Assembly (NCBI GenBank): GCA_947303185.1
Contig: CAMYXF010000006.1
Location: 1-64,000, forward strand
From: an uncultured Clostridia bacterium
Lineage (GTDB): Bacteria > Bacillota > Clostridia > Saccharofermentanales > Saccharofermentanaceae
DNA: 64,000 nucleotides
Reading direction: 5' to 3'
Numbering within the stretch: the stretch's first letter is position 1; every line of letters starts with the position of its first letter. Under the pieces are notes generated by a model. The model worked only from the letters and a program-made list of their open reading frames with translations. It was not told the DNA's origin and did no database searches. Position numbers and translations under genes: made by a program. This document shows, one piece after another, positions 1 to 9,003 of the stretch.

Positions 1-505
1 CCCATAAAAGAGTAAAGTCATCGTAGTCTTCATAGAAAACATTATCGCCCATGGTATCTTCGAAGTGATGCTTAGTTGTCGTATCAAGAATGAATACTCC
101 ACCTTCTTCAAGAAGTCCGCTTACGGCGGTAAACATTTTCGAGAGGGCCTCAACATCAGTAATGTGACCGACTGTATCCATCGTTGATATGAAGCAGTCA
201 CAGACGGGGCCTTCGTATTCGGTTATGTCAGCGCAGATCCAGGAAACAGTTCCCGTCTCATCGCCTGATGAGGCAATGGCAAGCATGTCGGGTGAAAGAT
301 CGACACCCGTAACCGTCATGCCTTTTGATGCAAGATAATTGGTGATGACACCCGTTCCGCAGCCGAGATCCGTTACCGAAGGATTTTCCTTTTTGCAGAA
401 TTCAGTTATGAGTCCGCAGATATAAGGAGCCCATGCGGATGTATCGCCTGTGAGCTGAAGATCGTCGTAATGCGAAGCGAGAATGTCGTAAAAACTGTCG
501 TCCAT
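1..505 (-). CDS. Class I SAM-dependent methyltransferase (C-terminus beyond window edge)
   Basis: The gene starts at the ATG at 503-505 and runs left off the window, so about 168 N-terminal residues are visible. They show a Rossmann methyltransferase core: motif I VTDLGCGTGV at residues 44-53 for the SAM-binding loop and the acidic strand-2 motif GVDLSPDML at 67-75. Nothing visible indicates the substrate. It lies 6 nt downstream of the M23 peptidase stop on the same strand, so it is probably the last visible gene of the ftsEX operon. I see no good ribosome-binding site, so translation may depend on the upstream gene. Family assignment is firm; role in the operon is unknown. Confidence 0.85.
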   Translation of the reverse strand, partial: MDDSFYDILASHYDDLQLTGDTSAWAPYICGLITEFCKKENPSVTDLGCGTGVITNYLASKGMTVTGVDLSPDMLAIASSGDETGTVSWICADITEYEGPVCDCFISTMDTVGHITDVEALSKMFTAVSGLLEEGGVFILDTTTKHHFEDTMGDNVFYEDYDDFTLLW

Positions 506-511
506 ATGAGA

Positions 512-1789
512 TTACGGCAGATAATCCAGAGGATTCTGGGTCTCACCCCAGACACGGACTTCGAAGTGAAGGTGCGCACCTGTTGAAGTACCCGTGCTTC
601 CTACTTCACCGATGGACTGGCCTGCTTCTACCCACTGACCTTCAGAAACATAGATATCTCTTGCGTGTCCGTAGAGAGTGGAATAACCGTTGCCGTGATC
701 GATGATGCAGTAGTTGCCGTAACCGGTACCGCCCTTGTTGCATCCTTCGTAAGGTTCGGTTACATAGATGACCGTACCCGAGCAGGAAGCCATGATCGTG
801 TCACCGTATCCGGCGCCGATGTCGATACCGGAGTGGAACTTGGTCGTGCCGTAAACGGGGTGTGTTCTGTATCCGAAATAGGACGTGATGTACCTGTTAT
901 ATGTAGGCCAGCGGAAAGCATTGCCACCGGAATACTTTACTCTCTGCTGCTCGTCGTACTCTTCCTGAAGTCTCCTAACTTCGTCATCAAGAGATTCAGC
1001 ATAAGCTTCAAGCTCATCTTCCTGCTGTTCCCATGAATCGATATCAGTGTTCAGGTTATCAAGAGCTGCTTCTGTAGTTCCGATAAGGGATTCGAGTTCG
1101 TCTAACTGTCTCTTCTTCTCATCGGCAATTGCCTGCATTTCTTCAGCGTACTGAAGCTTGATGTCAGCCTGGAGCTGGGCATCGTCCAATGCTGTCTGGA
1201 GCATCTCGATCGCCTGTGCGTCAGCATCTGCGATGAGAGTGATGAGTTCCATGTTCGTAAAGAAACCGGCGATGCTGTCAGATTCCAAAAGGACTTCGAG
1301 AGTTGACTTGTTCTGGTATTCGAACATTACGGTAACTCTGTCCGTGAAGACCTTCTGCTGTGCCTCAAGGTTTTCCTGGGCAACGATGAATTCATCCAAA
1401 GCCTTTGCCTTCTCTTCAAGAGCTGCCTCAAGCTGGCCGTAGATGATAACGTACTGCTCACGCTGCTGTTCACTTGCGTCATTGAGCTTGGAAAGCTCGC
1501 CTTCGAGATCGGTTCTCTGGTCTTCAAGCTGTGAGATCATTTCAGAAGCTTCATCTGCTTCAGCTCTTGCCGCATCTCTTCTTTCCTTCGCATCATCGAT
1601 GTCAGCCTGTGTTACTTCATTAAGAATGATCGGGACACCGCCTACGGCAACTACGCCCTTTGCAGACATCCATGAACTTGAAGCTGTAGCAATCAGACAG
1701 GACAGAAGTGCTACACATAACATGCAGAACTTCTTCAAGAAGTGATTCTGTTTTTTACCTGTTCTTACTGTAATCTCTTCAGTTTCCAT
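512..1789 (-). CDS. M23 family metallopeptidase, EnvC-like murein hydrolase (activator)
   Basis: 425 residues. A basic N-terminus and one membrane anchor or uncleaved signal (about 19-41) precede a long Glu/Ala/Leu-rich coiled coil (about 58-285) and a C-terminal LytM/M23 domain (about 290-425). The zinc ligands look intact: HSGID gives H319 and D323, AHLHFE gives H406 and H408, and H375 is in LYGH. It could therefore be an active endopeptidase, unlike EnvC, whose site is degenerate. It is encoded directly after ftsX (9-nt gap). FtsEX is known to drive coiled-coil hydrolases of this kind at the septum, so partnership with FtsX is the natural inference. GAGGTT upstream of the ATG is a fair ribosome-binding site. 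Confidence 0.92.
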   Translation of the reverse strand: METEEITVRTGKKQNHFLKKFCMLCVALLSCLIATASSSWMSAKGVVAVGGVPIILNEVTQADIDDAKERRDAARAEADEASEMISQLEDQRTDLEGELSKLNDASEQQREQYVIIYGQLEAALEEKAKALDEFIVAQENLEAQQKVFTDRVTVMFEYQNKSTLEVLLESDSIAGFFTNMELITLIADADAQAIEMLQTALDDAQLQADIKLQYAEEMQAIADEKKRQLDELESLIGTTEAALDNLNTDIDSWEQQEDELEAYAESLDDEVRRLQEEYDEQQRVKYSGGNAFRWPTYNRYITSYFGYRTHPVYGTTKFHSGIDIGAGYGDTIMASCSGTVIYVTEPYEGCNKGGTGYGNYCIIDHGNGYSTLYGHARDIYVSEGQWVEAGQSIGEVGSTGTSTGAHLHFEVRVWGETQNPLDYLP

Positions 1790-1798
1790 AATAAAACC

Positions 1799-2695
1799 TC
1801 AGACTCTGACGTACTTGCGTACCGAGATACCGCTTCCGACGGCACCGATTATCAGTCCCATTACAACGAGGATAACGAGTTCGTGCCACATGATCGATCT
1901 TGTCGTTGCAAGAGCATAAAAGCTGCTCGGATCGATAGATCTCATGGCTCTGCCGTAAACCTGGTTATATACGAGAGTTACTATTGCCCACGAAGCCAGA
2001 GCACTGAACAGACCTACGATCGCACCTTCCGTAATGTAAGGGAATCTGATGTAGTTATTCGTAGCTCCGACGAATTTCATGATCTCGATCTCGTTTGCTC
2101 TGGAGTAAACGGAGATACGGACCATGTTGGAGATGATGAACAATGCGATTATGAAAAGGACCACAAACGACACTGCCGTCGTTATGTTTACGATCCTCGA
2201 AGCCCTTGTAAGGAAATTCATTACGCTGCTTTCCTGGGCTACCTTTGATACACCTGAATATGTAGAAACTTCAGCACATACGGTATCCGCAACAGAAGGA
2301 TCTGCAAGACGGAGGCTGAATGTGTAAGGAAGATACATGTTGTAATCGAAGTCATCGAGAATGGATGAGGAAGAACCGAGGTTTTCCTTGAACTGCTCAT
2401 AGTTCTCCAAAGGTGAAGACATCGTGTATTCGATGATGTTCGGGTTGTTTGTAAGCTGCTGGGCCACAAACTGTCTTTCTTCTTCCGTGCACTGAAGTGT
2501 CATGTAAACTTCAATAGGCGGTCTCTGTGAAAGCTTGGTCATGATTCTTCTCGCATTGACCGAGAACATATAGAAAGCACCCATAATGATGAGCATCATC
2601 ATGATGGTTGTAATAGACGCCATGGTAACAAGCGGATGCCTGATGATTCCGAGGACGCCTTCCTTGATTGAATTGATAAACGCTCTGCCGCTCAT
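1799..2695 (-). CDS. ftsX: Cell division protein FtsX
   Basis: 298 residues, the usual FtsX length. One membrane helix at about 23-45 is followed by an extracytoplasmic domain of about 120 residues and three C-terminal helices (about 168-190, 222-245, 270-292), the classical FtsX topology. The ATG directly abuts the ftsE stop (2696-2698), so the two are translationally coupled. FtsX is the permease-like partner of the FtsE ATPase. It transmits ATP hydrolysis across the membrane to a peptidoglycan hydrolase, here very likely the M23 protein encoded next. Confidence 0.95.
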   Translation of the reverse strand: MSGRAFINSIKEGVLGIIRHPLVTMASITTIMMMLIIMGAFYMFSVNARRIMTKLSQRPPIEVYMTLQCTEEERQFVAQQLTNNPNIIEYTMSSPLENYEQFKENLGSSSSILDDFDYNMYLPYTFSLRLADPSVADTVCAEVSTYSGVSKVAQESSVMNFLTRASRIVNITTAVSFVVLFIIALFIISNMVRISVYSRANEIEIMKFVGATNNYIRFPYITEGAIVGLFSALASWAIVTLVYNQVYGRAMRSIDPSSFYALATTRSIMWHELVILVVMGLIIGAVGSGISVRKYVRV

Positions 2696-4099
2696 TTATT
2701 CATCGTCCTCCGGGAAAATATCTATGTCACTGTCAGGTGTGAAGCTTGTGCCTCTTGTCTTTTTCTTCTTATTGAGCTTTTCCTGACGCTTAGCTTCCTT
2801 CTGGGCAAGCTTCTCTTCACGTGCTTTGCGCTTCTGTTCGCGCTTAAGTTCTCTGGCTTCGTCATTTGCTTCCTTGTTGGGGAAAGCAAGCTCATCAGAA
2901 GAAGTTATATCAGGATCGTCTACCACGGGCTTGGAAACAGTTGCTGTGGGAGCTTCAACAGGAGCCTCCTCAGGTTCAGCGGGAGCAGAAGGTGCTTCTA
3001 CAACCTCGTCTCCGAATGCTACCGGTGCCTCATTCCCGGGAATGTTGATCTCGATTATCTCAGGTTCAGCCTGTACGGGCTCTTCCTGAAGTATGGGTTC
3101 CTCAATAATGGGTTCTGTTACTTCCTGAACTTCAGGAATAACTTCTTCGGGAATGACCTCTTCAGCGGTGACTTCCTCAACTTCAGTAACTTCCTCAGTC
3201 TCGAAAACTTCTTCTACAGGAGCAGATTCCTGGACATCGCTGCCTGTCATTTCTCCGAAAACAAGACCGGCGTTATGGTCTATTACTTCAGACGGTCCGT
3301 AAGAAGGATCGTCGAAATTATCACTGTATTCCTCGTCATCGCCGAAAGCGACGCCTTTTGAACCGTAAAGCGAGGTTCTTGCTGTCTGGGGAGCAGATGC
3401 AGTCGTATCTGTCTGGTCACCCTTATAACCGCTTCGCTTCTCGTCTCTTGCGACAAGACCTTCGTCGATCTCGATAACTCTCTGCTTCATACGGTCAACC
3501 ATCGTGCTGTCGTGTGTGCAGATGATTACCGTTGTGCCGCCGTTTTTGTTGATCTCGAGAAGCATTGCCATGATGGCTTCTGATGTCTCAGGGTCAAGGT
3601 TTCCGGTAGGCTCGTCAGCAACGATAAGGCTCGGGTTGTTTACCATCGCTCTTGCAATGGCAACTCGCTGCTGCTCACCGCCGGAAAGCTCCTGCGGATA
3701 GCAGTCTGCCTTATCTTTAAGTCCTACTACCGAGAGGCAGATCTGGACTGTATTCATCAAACTCTGCTTGGGAACACCGATGATCTCGCCTGCGAATGCT
3801 ACGTTCTCAGCGACTGTCTTAGTCTCGATCAAACGGAAATCCTGATAAATCATGCCGATTTTACGGCGCAAAACAGGTACAAGCGCACGGCTCATATGTG
3901 AAATGTCAAAGTTGTCGATTGTGACTTTACCTGAAGTCGGTGTCTCTTCGCATGTAATGCACTTAAGAAGAGTCGACTTACCTGAACCTGATTTACCTAT
4001 TATGAAGACAAATTCGCCGTCTTCGATCGTGAAGCTGACACCCTTGAGAGCCTCAACTCCCGACTTATATGTTTTCTCAACGTCAATAAAATCTATCAA
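2696..4099 (-). CDS. ftsE: Cell division ATP-binding protein FtsE with long acidic C-terminal extension
   Basis: 467 residues, about twice the usual FtsE length of roughly 230. Residues 1-222 form a complete ABC ATPase: Walker A GKSGSGKST (35-43), Q-loop near 86, signature LSGGEQQ (138-144), Walker B LIVADEP (158-164) and His196. Residues 225-467 are low-complexity, rich in Glu, Pro and Val, and end in a Lys/Arg-rich stretch before an acidic tip. This looks intrinsically disordered. The start is TTG at 4097-4099, 5 nt after the upstream stop, with AGGT of that stop region as ribosome-binding site. No alternative ATG lies before the Walker A motif. The core function is certain; the role of the tail is unknown. 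Confidence 0.94.
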   Translation of the reverse strand: MIDFIDVEKTYKSGVEALKGVSFTIEDGEFVFIIGKSGSGKSTLLKCITCEETPTSGKVTIDNFDISHMSRALVPVLRRKIGMIYQDFRLIETKTVAENVAFAGEIIGVPKQSLMNTVQICLSVVGLKDKADCYPQELSGGEQQRVAIARAMVNNPSLIVADEPTGNLDPETSEAIMAMLLEINKNGGTTVIICTHDSTMVDRMKQRVIEIDEGLVARDEKRSGYKGDQTDTTASAPQTARTSLYGSKGVAFGDDEEYSDNFDDPSYGPSEVIDHNAGLVFGEMTGSDVQESAPVEEVFETEEVTEVEEVTAEEVIPEEVIPEVQEVTEPIIEEPILQEEPVQAEPEIIEINIPGNEAPVAFGDEVVEAPSAPAEPEEAPVEAPTATVSKPVVDDPDITSSDELAFPNKEANDEARELKREQKRKAREEKLAQKEAKRQEKLNKKKKTRGTSFTPDSDIDIFPEDDE

Positions 4100-4104
4100 A
4101 TTAG

Positions 4105-5211
4105 TTACCTGATCTTGTTGTCATTGGTATCGTTAAGATATTCGATGTAGGTTCTGACCATTGTCGCCATCTTAAAGAGTACCGCATCATCAAATTTTCT
4201 GAGATCGAGGCCTGTCTTGGTCTTTACCTTCTCAAGTCTGTACACGAGAGTGTTTCTGTGTACGAACAATTCTCTTGAAGTCTCGGAACCGTTCAGGTCG
4301 TTGGCGAAGAAAGTATCGATAGTCGTTCTTGTTTCTTCGTCAAGCTGCTTGAATGCCTCGTTGGGGAAAACCTCTCTGATGAACATTTCGCAGAGGGGCT
4401 TAGGAAGCTGATAAATAAGTCTTCCGAGACCGAGTTTGTCATATCTTGAAAGGTCTGATTCACCGTCAAAGATCTTGCTTACCTTAAGAGCCGTCATGGC
4501 ATCAGAGTAAGACTTGCTTATATCCATGAATGAACCTACGACAGAACCTACAGCGACCTTTGCCTTGCAGCCTTCAGATGTGAGGCATGCCAGTACGGAC
4601 TGTGCTGTCTCTTCGATAAAGCTGTCTCTTGTATCTTCGCTGACCTGTGATTCAAGTGCGTCGATGATGACGATTGCCGTTGTATCATCCATTGAGATGA
4701 CAGTGGCAACATCTGAATCTGTATAAAGGTTCTGCAGGATCTCAAATGCTTCTGCACTCTGCTCTGCTGTAGTTCTTACTACGAGAACAAGTCTCGGATC
4801 GTTGCAGTCGATCTTATAGCCTCTTGCGATCATAGGCACTTCGCTTCTGATCTCGTTATCGAGCAATACGTTACGGATAAAGATTGCCTTCTCGGCATCT
4901 GTACCCTTCTCCTTGACCAAAGTCTTCATCCACTCTGCGATGAGCTGGAGTGTTACCTTTGAATCCGGATCTGTGCTCTCAATGTAAAGGATGTACTTGA
5001 GCTGTTCGCCGATGAACACCTTGAGGTATGTTCTGTCTGCTGTGGAAGCGAAAAGATTATCGGAAGATACGACTGCTCTGAAGGAAGGATCTGTCTCTTC
5101 TTCACCAATCTCATTCGTAGCAGCAAGAATCTTGCCCGCCGTATCAATTACACCGCAGTTAGCGGAAATAATTGTTTTTACCTGACGCATACATTTCTTA
5201 ATCTCTTCCAT
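4105..5211 (-). CDS. PucR/CdaR-family transcriptional regulator
   Basis: 368 residues. The C-terminus (about 310-360) is a PucR-type helix-turn-helix with the hallmark ETSRELFVHRNTLVYRLEK. The middle (about 125-280) resembles the degenerate GGDEF-like domain found in this family (DPRLVLVVRTT). The N-terminal part is a possible sensory region. Relatives such as CdaR respond to sugar diacids or other metabolites, but no ligand can be read here. It is the first gene of the operon, 5 nt upstream of ftsE, behind a near-consensus promoter at 5263-5291. A metabolite-type regulator leading a division operon is unusual. ATG start with AGAGGT as ribosome-binding site. Confidence 0.88.
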   Translation of the reverse strand: MEEIKKCMRQVKTIISANCGVIDTAGKILAATNEIGEEETDPSFRAVVSSDNLFASTADRTYLKVFIGEQLKYILYIESTDPDSKVTLQLIAEWMKTLVKEKGTDAEKAIFIRNVLLDNEIRSEVPMIARGYKIDCNDPRLVLVVRTTAEQSAEAFEILQNLYTDSDVATVISMDDTTAIVIIDALESQVSEDTRDSFIEETAQSVLACLTSEGCKAKVAVGSVVGSFMDISKSYSDAMTALKVSKIFDGESDLSRYDKLGLGRLIYQLPKPLCEMFIREVFPNEAFKQLDEETRTTIDTFFANDLNGSETSRELFVHRNTLVYRLEKVKTKTGLDLRKFDDAVLFKMATMVRTYIEYLNDTNDNKIR

Positions 5212-5262
5212 TGCTTCTACCTCTTTAAGAAATCAATAAGAACGCCTAAAACGCTACTCTAA

Positions 5263-5291
5263 ATAATATTATTATTCGCAAAAAGGTGCAA
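5263..5291 (-). promoter_or_regulatory. Sigma-A-type promoter of the pucR-ftsE-ftsX operon
   Basis: On the minus strand TTGCAC (5286-5291) and TATTAT (5263-5268) are separated by exactly 17 bp. The expected start is near 5256, leaving a short leader of about 45 nt with AGAGGT before the ATG at 5211. Confidence 0.75.
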
Positions 5292-5325
5292 GCAAACGCC
5301 CGTTTTTGTCTCTTTTTTGCCACAT

Positions 5326-5366
5326 AAAAGAGGCCGTGAGCTCTTTTGCAAGAGTCACGGCCCCTT
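5326..5366 (-). terminator. Intrinsic terminator after the msmX-like gene
   Basis: On the minus strand the stem GGGCCGTGA/CTCACGGCC, lengthened by CTCTT/AAGAG, is followed by TCTTTTA. It lies 25 nt after the stop codon of the ABC ATPase gene. Confidence 0.75.
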
Positions 5367-5390
5367 ATTGAGGTTCTCGAATTATTCAGA

Positions 5391-6506
5391 TTAGGAAATG
5401 ATGCTCTGCTCTGTATCCTTATCGAAGAGGTGGATACGGTTAGAGTCAACTGCGAGGTCAACAACCTGACCAACTGCAGACTGTGAAGTTGTAGGGTCAA
5501 CACGGCATGTGAGCGGGAGTGATCCGTTAACTGTAACGTAGAGATATGTCTCAGCACCGAGCATTTCGACGACGTCTACGTCAGCTGTGAATGCAGACTC
5601 AGGGTGATCAGTAACGTATGTAATATCGTCTGTGATTGCCTCAGGTCTTACACCGAAGATAACTTCCTGACCGTCACGATCCATAACTTCTTCAACTGCA
5701 TATCTCTCAGGGAGCTTGATTGTAACGTTCTCGAAAGAAACGAATACGTCAGAACCCTCAACGTTGATAACAGCATTGATGAAGTTCATAGGAGGCATTC
5801 CGATGAATCCTGCAACGAATGTGTTAACCGGGTTGTCATAGAGCTCCGTAGGAGAGTCAACCTGCTGAATGAAACCATCCTTCATAACTACGATTCTGGT
5901 ACCCATGGTCATAGCCTCTGTCTGGTCGTGTGTTACGTATACGAATGTTGTCTTAAGTCTGTGGTGGAGCTTTGTGATCTCAACACGCATCTGTACACGG
6001 AGCTTAGCGTCGAGGTTTGAGAGAGGCTCGTCCATGAGGAAGACCTTAGGGTCACGAACGATAGCACGGCCGAGAGCAACTCTCTGACGCTGACCACCGG
6101 AGAGAGCCTTAGGCTTTCTGTCGAGGAGGTGCTCGATCTCGAGGATCTTAGCTGCTTCCTGTACACGACGGTTGATCTCGTCCTTAGGCATCTTTCTGAG
6201 CTTAAGAGCGAATGCCATGTTGTCACGAACTGACATGTGAGGATAGAGAGCGTAGTTCTGGAAAACCATTGCGATGTCTCTGTCCTTAGGGAGAACGTCG
6301 TTTACACAACGATCGTCGATATAAATTTCACCTTCTGAAATATCTTCAAGACCAGCGAGCATACGAAGTGTTGTAGACTTACCGCATCCTGAAGGACCTA
6401 CGAGGATAACGAATTCCTTATCTGCTACGTCAAGATTAAAATCTGATACAGCAACAACGCCGCCCTCATACTTTTTGTAAACGTGCTGGAAAGATAAACT
6501 TGCCAT
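5391..6506 (-). CDS. ABC transporter ATP-binding protein, MsmX/UgpC type (carbohydrate import)
   Basis: 371 residues from the ATG at 6506, chosen over an upstream in-frame ATG because GGAGG lies about 10 nt before it and MASLSFQHVYKKY matches family N-termini. Walker A GPSGCGKST (37-45), signature LSGGQ (135-139), Walker B FLMDEP (156-161) and a C-terminal TOBE/MalK-like domain (about 235-371) are all present. MsmX-like ATPases energise several CUT1 sugar importers whose permeases are encoded elsewhere. It stands alone between a terminator and the arg operon, which fits that shared role. It is a natural candidate to power the orphan CUT1 permeases at 47.9-50.1 kb, but that is inference. Confidence 0.93.
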   Translation of the reverse strand: MASLSFQHVYKKYEGGVVAVSDFNLDVADKEFVILVGPSGCGKSTTLRMLAGLEDISEGEIYIDDRCVNDVLPKDRDIAMVFQNYALYPHMSVRDNMAFALKLRKMPKDEINRRVQEAAKILEIEHLLDRKPKALSGGQRQRVALGRAIVRDPKVFLMDEPLSNLDAKLRVQMRVEITKLHHRLKTTFVYVTHDQTEAMTMGTRIVVMKDGFIQQVDSPTELYDNPVNTFVAGFIGMPPMNFINAVINVEGSDVFVSFENVTIKLPERYAVEEVMDRDGQEVIFGVRPEAITDDITYVTDHPESAFTADVDVVEMLGAETYLYVTVNGSLPLTCRVDPTTSQSAVGQVVDLAVDSNRIHLFDKDTEQSIIS

Positions 6507-6897
6507 ATTCTTCAAACCTCCAAAATTGTGCCCATACATCTGGGCTTGATAACTACGAGAATAGTAACAAAACGCAATTTTCATTACTATATGACACATT
6601 TCCCAAAAAATGTTTTGGTAATTTGGCATAGTAATTTGCCGTGCTTGGTAAATATATCAAAACCCCTTAAACTATTTTGTGTGTGTTGTACAAGAAAAAG
6701 AGGCAAAACAAGCAAAATAAGGCATTTTCGGGCTTTTGTTATATTGTGCAATATAACTTTTTCATGCTGAAAATTCCTAAAATAATATTACTTTTATATT
6801 ACTTAAATACTCCCGGCAGCACCTGATCGGTCTATTAGCGATATTATGCGTGTTAACCCCTCCCAATAATATATGTAGTTAATTATGCATATTTTTG
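6507..6897. other. Intergenic region between msmX-like gene and arg operon
   Basis: About 390 bp, strongly AT-rich, with no ORF that looks coding. On the minus side lies the leader of the msmX-like gene with its ribosome-binding site at 6517-6521. A tandem pair GTAATTTGGC (6618-6627) and GTAATTTGCC (6631-6640), 13 bp apart, could be regulator half-sites. I could not identify a convincing -35/-10 pair for the ATPase gene. Confidence 0.4.
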
Positions 6898-6932
6898 TTG
6901 ACTTTTGAATATTTATGCATTATATTGCATAA
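6883..6932 (+). promoter_or_regulatory. Probable ArgR/AhrC operator at the arg promoter
   Basis: TGAATATTTATGCA (6906-6919) fits the ARG-box core TGAAT-WWWW-ATTCA with one mismatch. Flanking ATGCAT (6885-6890 and 6915-6920) and TTGCAT (6925-6930) repeats resemble further half-boxes. The best box lies inside the promoter spacer, so ArgR with arginine bound would exclude RNA polymerase. Assignment rests on sequence match and on the genes controlled. Confidence 0.6.
6898..6926 (+). promoter_or_regulatory. Promoter of the argCBDF operon
   Basis: TTGACT (6898-6903), a 17-bp spacer and TATATT (6921-6926). Transcription should start near 6933, leaving a leader of about 47 nt before argC. The spacer contains the ArgR-like box. 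Confidence 0.8.
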
Positions 6933-6979
6933 ATCACACATCAGGGTGGGGACAACTCACTCTTACCGGAGGAATTAAC

Positions 6980-8056
6980 ATGGCAATTGAAGAAGCTGTA
7001 AAGTACGTATCTATCATCGGTTCAACAGGATATGTAGGTGCAGAACTCGTACGAGGTTTTGCAAACCACCCTTACTTCAGATTCCGCCATCTCACAAGCC
7101 AGACTTTCGCAGGCAAGCCTTATTCGGATATCTATCCTGAATTCAGGGGCATCGTTGATAATCTCTGCGAAGATCTCCCCTACGCTGAAGTTGCAAAGGA
7201 TTCCGATCTCGTTATCACTGCACTTCCCCACGGAGTATCTGCAAAGATCGTACCTGAGCTCCTCGCTGAAGGCGTAAAGGTAATCGACCACAGCGGTGAC
7301 TTCAGATATAAGGATCTTGCTACATACGAGAAGTCTTATAAGCTTACACATCCAAATCCGGAGCTTTTGCAGAACGCAGTATACGGACTTCCCGAATTCT
7401 ACAGAGAGCAGCTCAAGACAGCTAATCTCGTAGCAAATCCCGGATGCTATCCGACTTGTTCACTTATCGCACTCGCTCCATTCCTTAAGGCTCACCTTAT
7501 CGAAGAGAATTCGATCATCATCGATGCAACATCAGGCGTAAGCGGCGCAGGAAGAAAGTCCGATCTCGCATATGCATTCTGCGAAGTAGACGAGTCATTC
7601 AAGCCTTACGGAGCAGTAGGACACCGCCACACAACAGAGATTTCCGAGCAGTGCTCTTTCCTCGCAGGAAAGAATCCCGGTGACGTAACGGTAACCTTTA
7701 CTCCCCACCTGGCACCCTTCAAGCGCGGAATGCTCGCAACGGTTTACGCAAAGCCTTCAAAGGATTTCAGCGACGTATCTTCAGAGAAGATCAACGCTAT
7801 ATATAAGGAATTCTATAAAGACGAGACATTCGTAAGAGTGCTTTCCGGAAAGGAGCTTCCTGACGTTAAGGCAGTAGCCTGCTCCAATTACATTGACGTA
7901 AATGGTGTTTTCGATCCCGAGACAGGAATCATCAAGCTCTTCACGGCACAGGACAATCTCGGCAAGGGCGCAGCTCTTCAGGCAATTCAGGCAGCAAACG
8001 TAATGTTCGGATTCGATGAGACTTCCGGACTTAAGAATATCGTAAGAGGTATCTGA
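6980..8056 (+). CDS. argC: N-acetyl-gamma-glutamyl-phosphate reductase
   Basis: 358 residues from the ATG at 6980, which has CGGAGG 8 nt upstream; an earlier in-frame ATG at 6905 lies within the promoter spacer and is rejected. The NAD(P) fold begins with [13 protein letters not shown], and the catalytic cysteine is Cys156 in NPGCYPT. The enzyme reduces N-acetylglutamyl phosphate to the semialdehyde, the third step of arginine synthesis. First gene of argC-argB-argD-argF, under the ArgR-like promoter. Confidence 0.96.
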   Translation: MAIEEAVKYVSIIGSTGYVGAELVRGFANHPYFRFRHLTSQTFAGKPYSDIYPEFRGIVDNLCEDLPYAEVAKDSDLVITALPHGVSAKIVPELLAEGVKVIDHSGDFRYKDLATYEKSYKLTHPNPELLQNAVYGLPEFYREQLKTANLVANPGCYPTCSLIALAPFLKAHLIEENSIIIDATSGVSGAGRKSDLAYAFCEVDESFKPYGAVGHRHTTEISEQCSFLAGKNPGDVTVTFTPHLAPFKRGMLATVYAKPSKDFSDVSSEKINAIYKEFYKDETFVRVLSGKELPDVKAVACSNYIDVNGVFDPETGIIKLFTAQDNLGKGAALQAIQAANVMFGFDETSGLKNIVRGI

Positions 8057-8058
8057 TC

Positions 8059-9003
8059 ATGGCAGGACAGAAAGAAAATCCCGTAATCACGGGCGACATG
8101 AAGAATAACGTAGACAGGGCTTCGATCCTTATCGAATCACTTCCTTACATCAGGAAGATGAGAGGCCAGACATTCGTAATCAAGTACGGCGGAAATGCCA
8201 TGATCAACGAAGATCTGAAGCAGTCTGTCATGGACGATATCACACTCCTTAAGTATATCGGCATCAACCCCGTCATCGTTCACGGCGGCGGACCTGACAT
8301 CAGCGACATGCTCAATAAGGTTAACAAGGAATCCCACTTCGTTAACGGATTAAGATACACAGATGAAGAGACTATGGGTTATGCCCAGATGGTCCTCATC
8401 GGTAAAACAAACAAAGATATCGTATCCACTCTCTGCGGCAAGGGCGCCAAGGCTATCGGTATTTCCGGTATCGACGGCAACCTCATTGAAGCAGAGAAGA
8501 TGACAGAAGATGCTGAAGGCAACAAGATCGACATCGGTTACGTTGGAAAGATCAAGAAGATCAACACAAAGGTCATCTCAATGCTTGCAAACGACGAGTA
8601 CATCCCCGTCATCGCTCCTATCGGTGTTGGCAAAGACGGCGAGAGCTACAACATCAATGCTGATACCGTAGCTTCCGAAGTTGCGATCGCATTGGGCGCT
8701 TCAAAACTCATCACACTTACAGACGTCGGTGGCGTATTGAAAAAGCTTGAAGACGGCACTGATTACATCATCCCCGTCCTCGATGAGAACGACATCAAGG
8801 ATCTCGTAAAAGAAGGAATTATCAAGGGCGGTATGATCCCCAAGATCGAAGGATGTCTTGATACCGTATTGCGGGGAGTCGACAGAGCACATATTATTGA
8901 TGGAAGAATACCTCATTCGATCATTCTTGAGACATTCACAAAGAACGGCATCGGCACAATGATAGTAAAGGAGAAAAAAGAGCATTATGAGTATAGAAAA
9001 TGA
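8059..9003 (+). CDS. argB: Acetylglutamate kinase
   Basis: 314 residues with the amino-acid kinase fold: KYGGNAM near residue 43 for phosphate binding, VIVHGGGP around 74-81, and GGMIPK for substrate contacts near the C-terminus. It phosphorylates N-acetylglutamate. It starts 2 nt after the argC stop and its last 17 nt overlap argD, so the three are translationally linked. The N-terminal stretch of about 25 residues before the kinase fold is the kind seen in arginine-feedback-regulated forms, but inhibition cannot be proven from sequence. Confidence 0.96.
   Translation: MAGQKENPVITGDMKNNVDRASILIESLPYIRKMRGQTFVIKYGGNAMINEDLKQSVMDDITLLKYIGINPVIVHGGGPDISDMLNKVNKESHFVNGLRYTDEETMGYAQMVLIGKTNKDIVSTLCGKGAKAIGISGIDGNLIEAEKMTEDAEGNKIDIGYVGKIKKINTKVISMLANDEYIPVIAPIGVGKDGESYNINADTVASEVAIALGASKLITLTDVGGVLKKLEDGTDYIIPVLDENDIKDLVKEGIIKGGMIPKIEGCLDTVLRGVDRAHIIDGRIPHSIILETFTKNGIGTMIVKEKKEHYEYRK

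Noticed and set aside
5246..5557. 103-codon ORF across the msmX terminator and pucR promoter
   Set aside because: It overlaps the end of the ABC ATPase gene, its terminator and a near-consensus promoter; no ribosome-binding site.
6841..6979. Riboswitch or T-box leader ahead of argC
   Set aside because: The leader after the predicted start is only about 47 nt, too short for a T-box, with no terminator hairpin; the ArgR-like box explains regulation.
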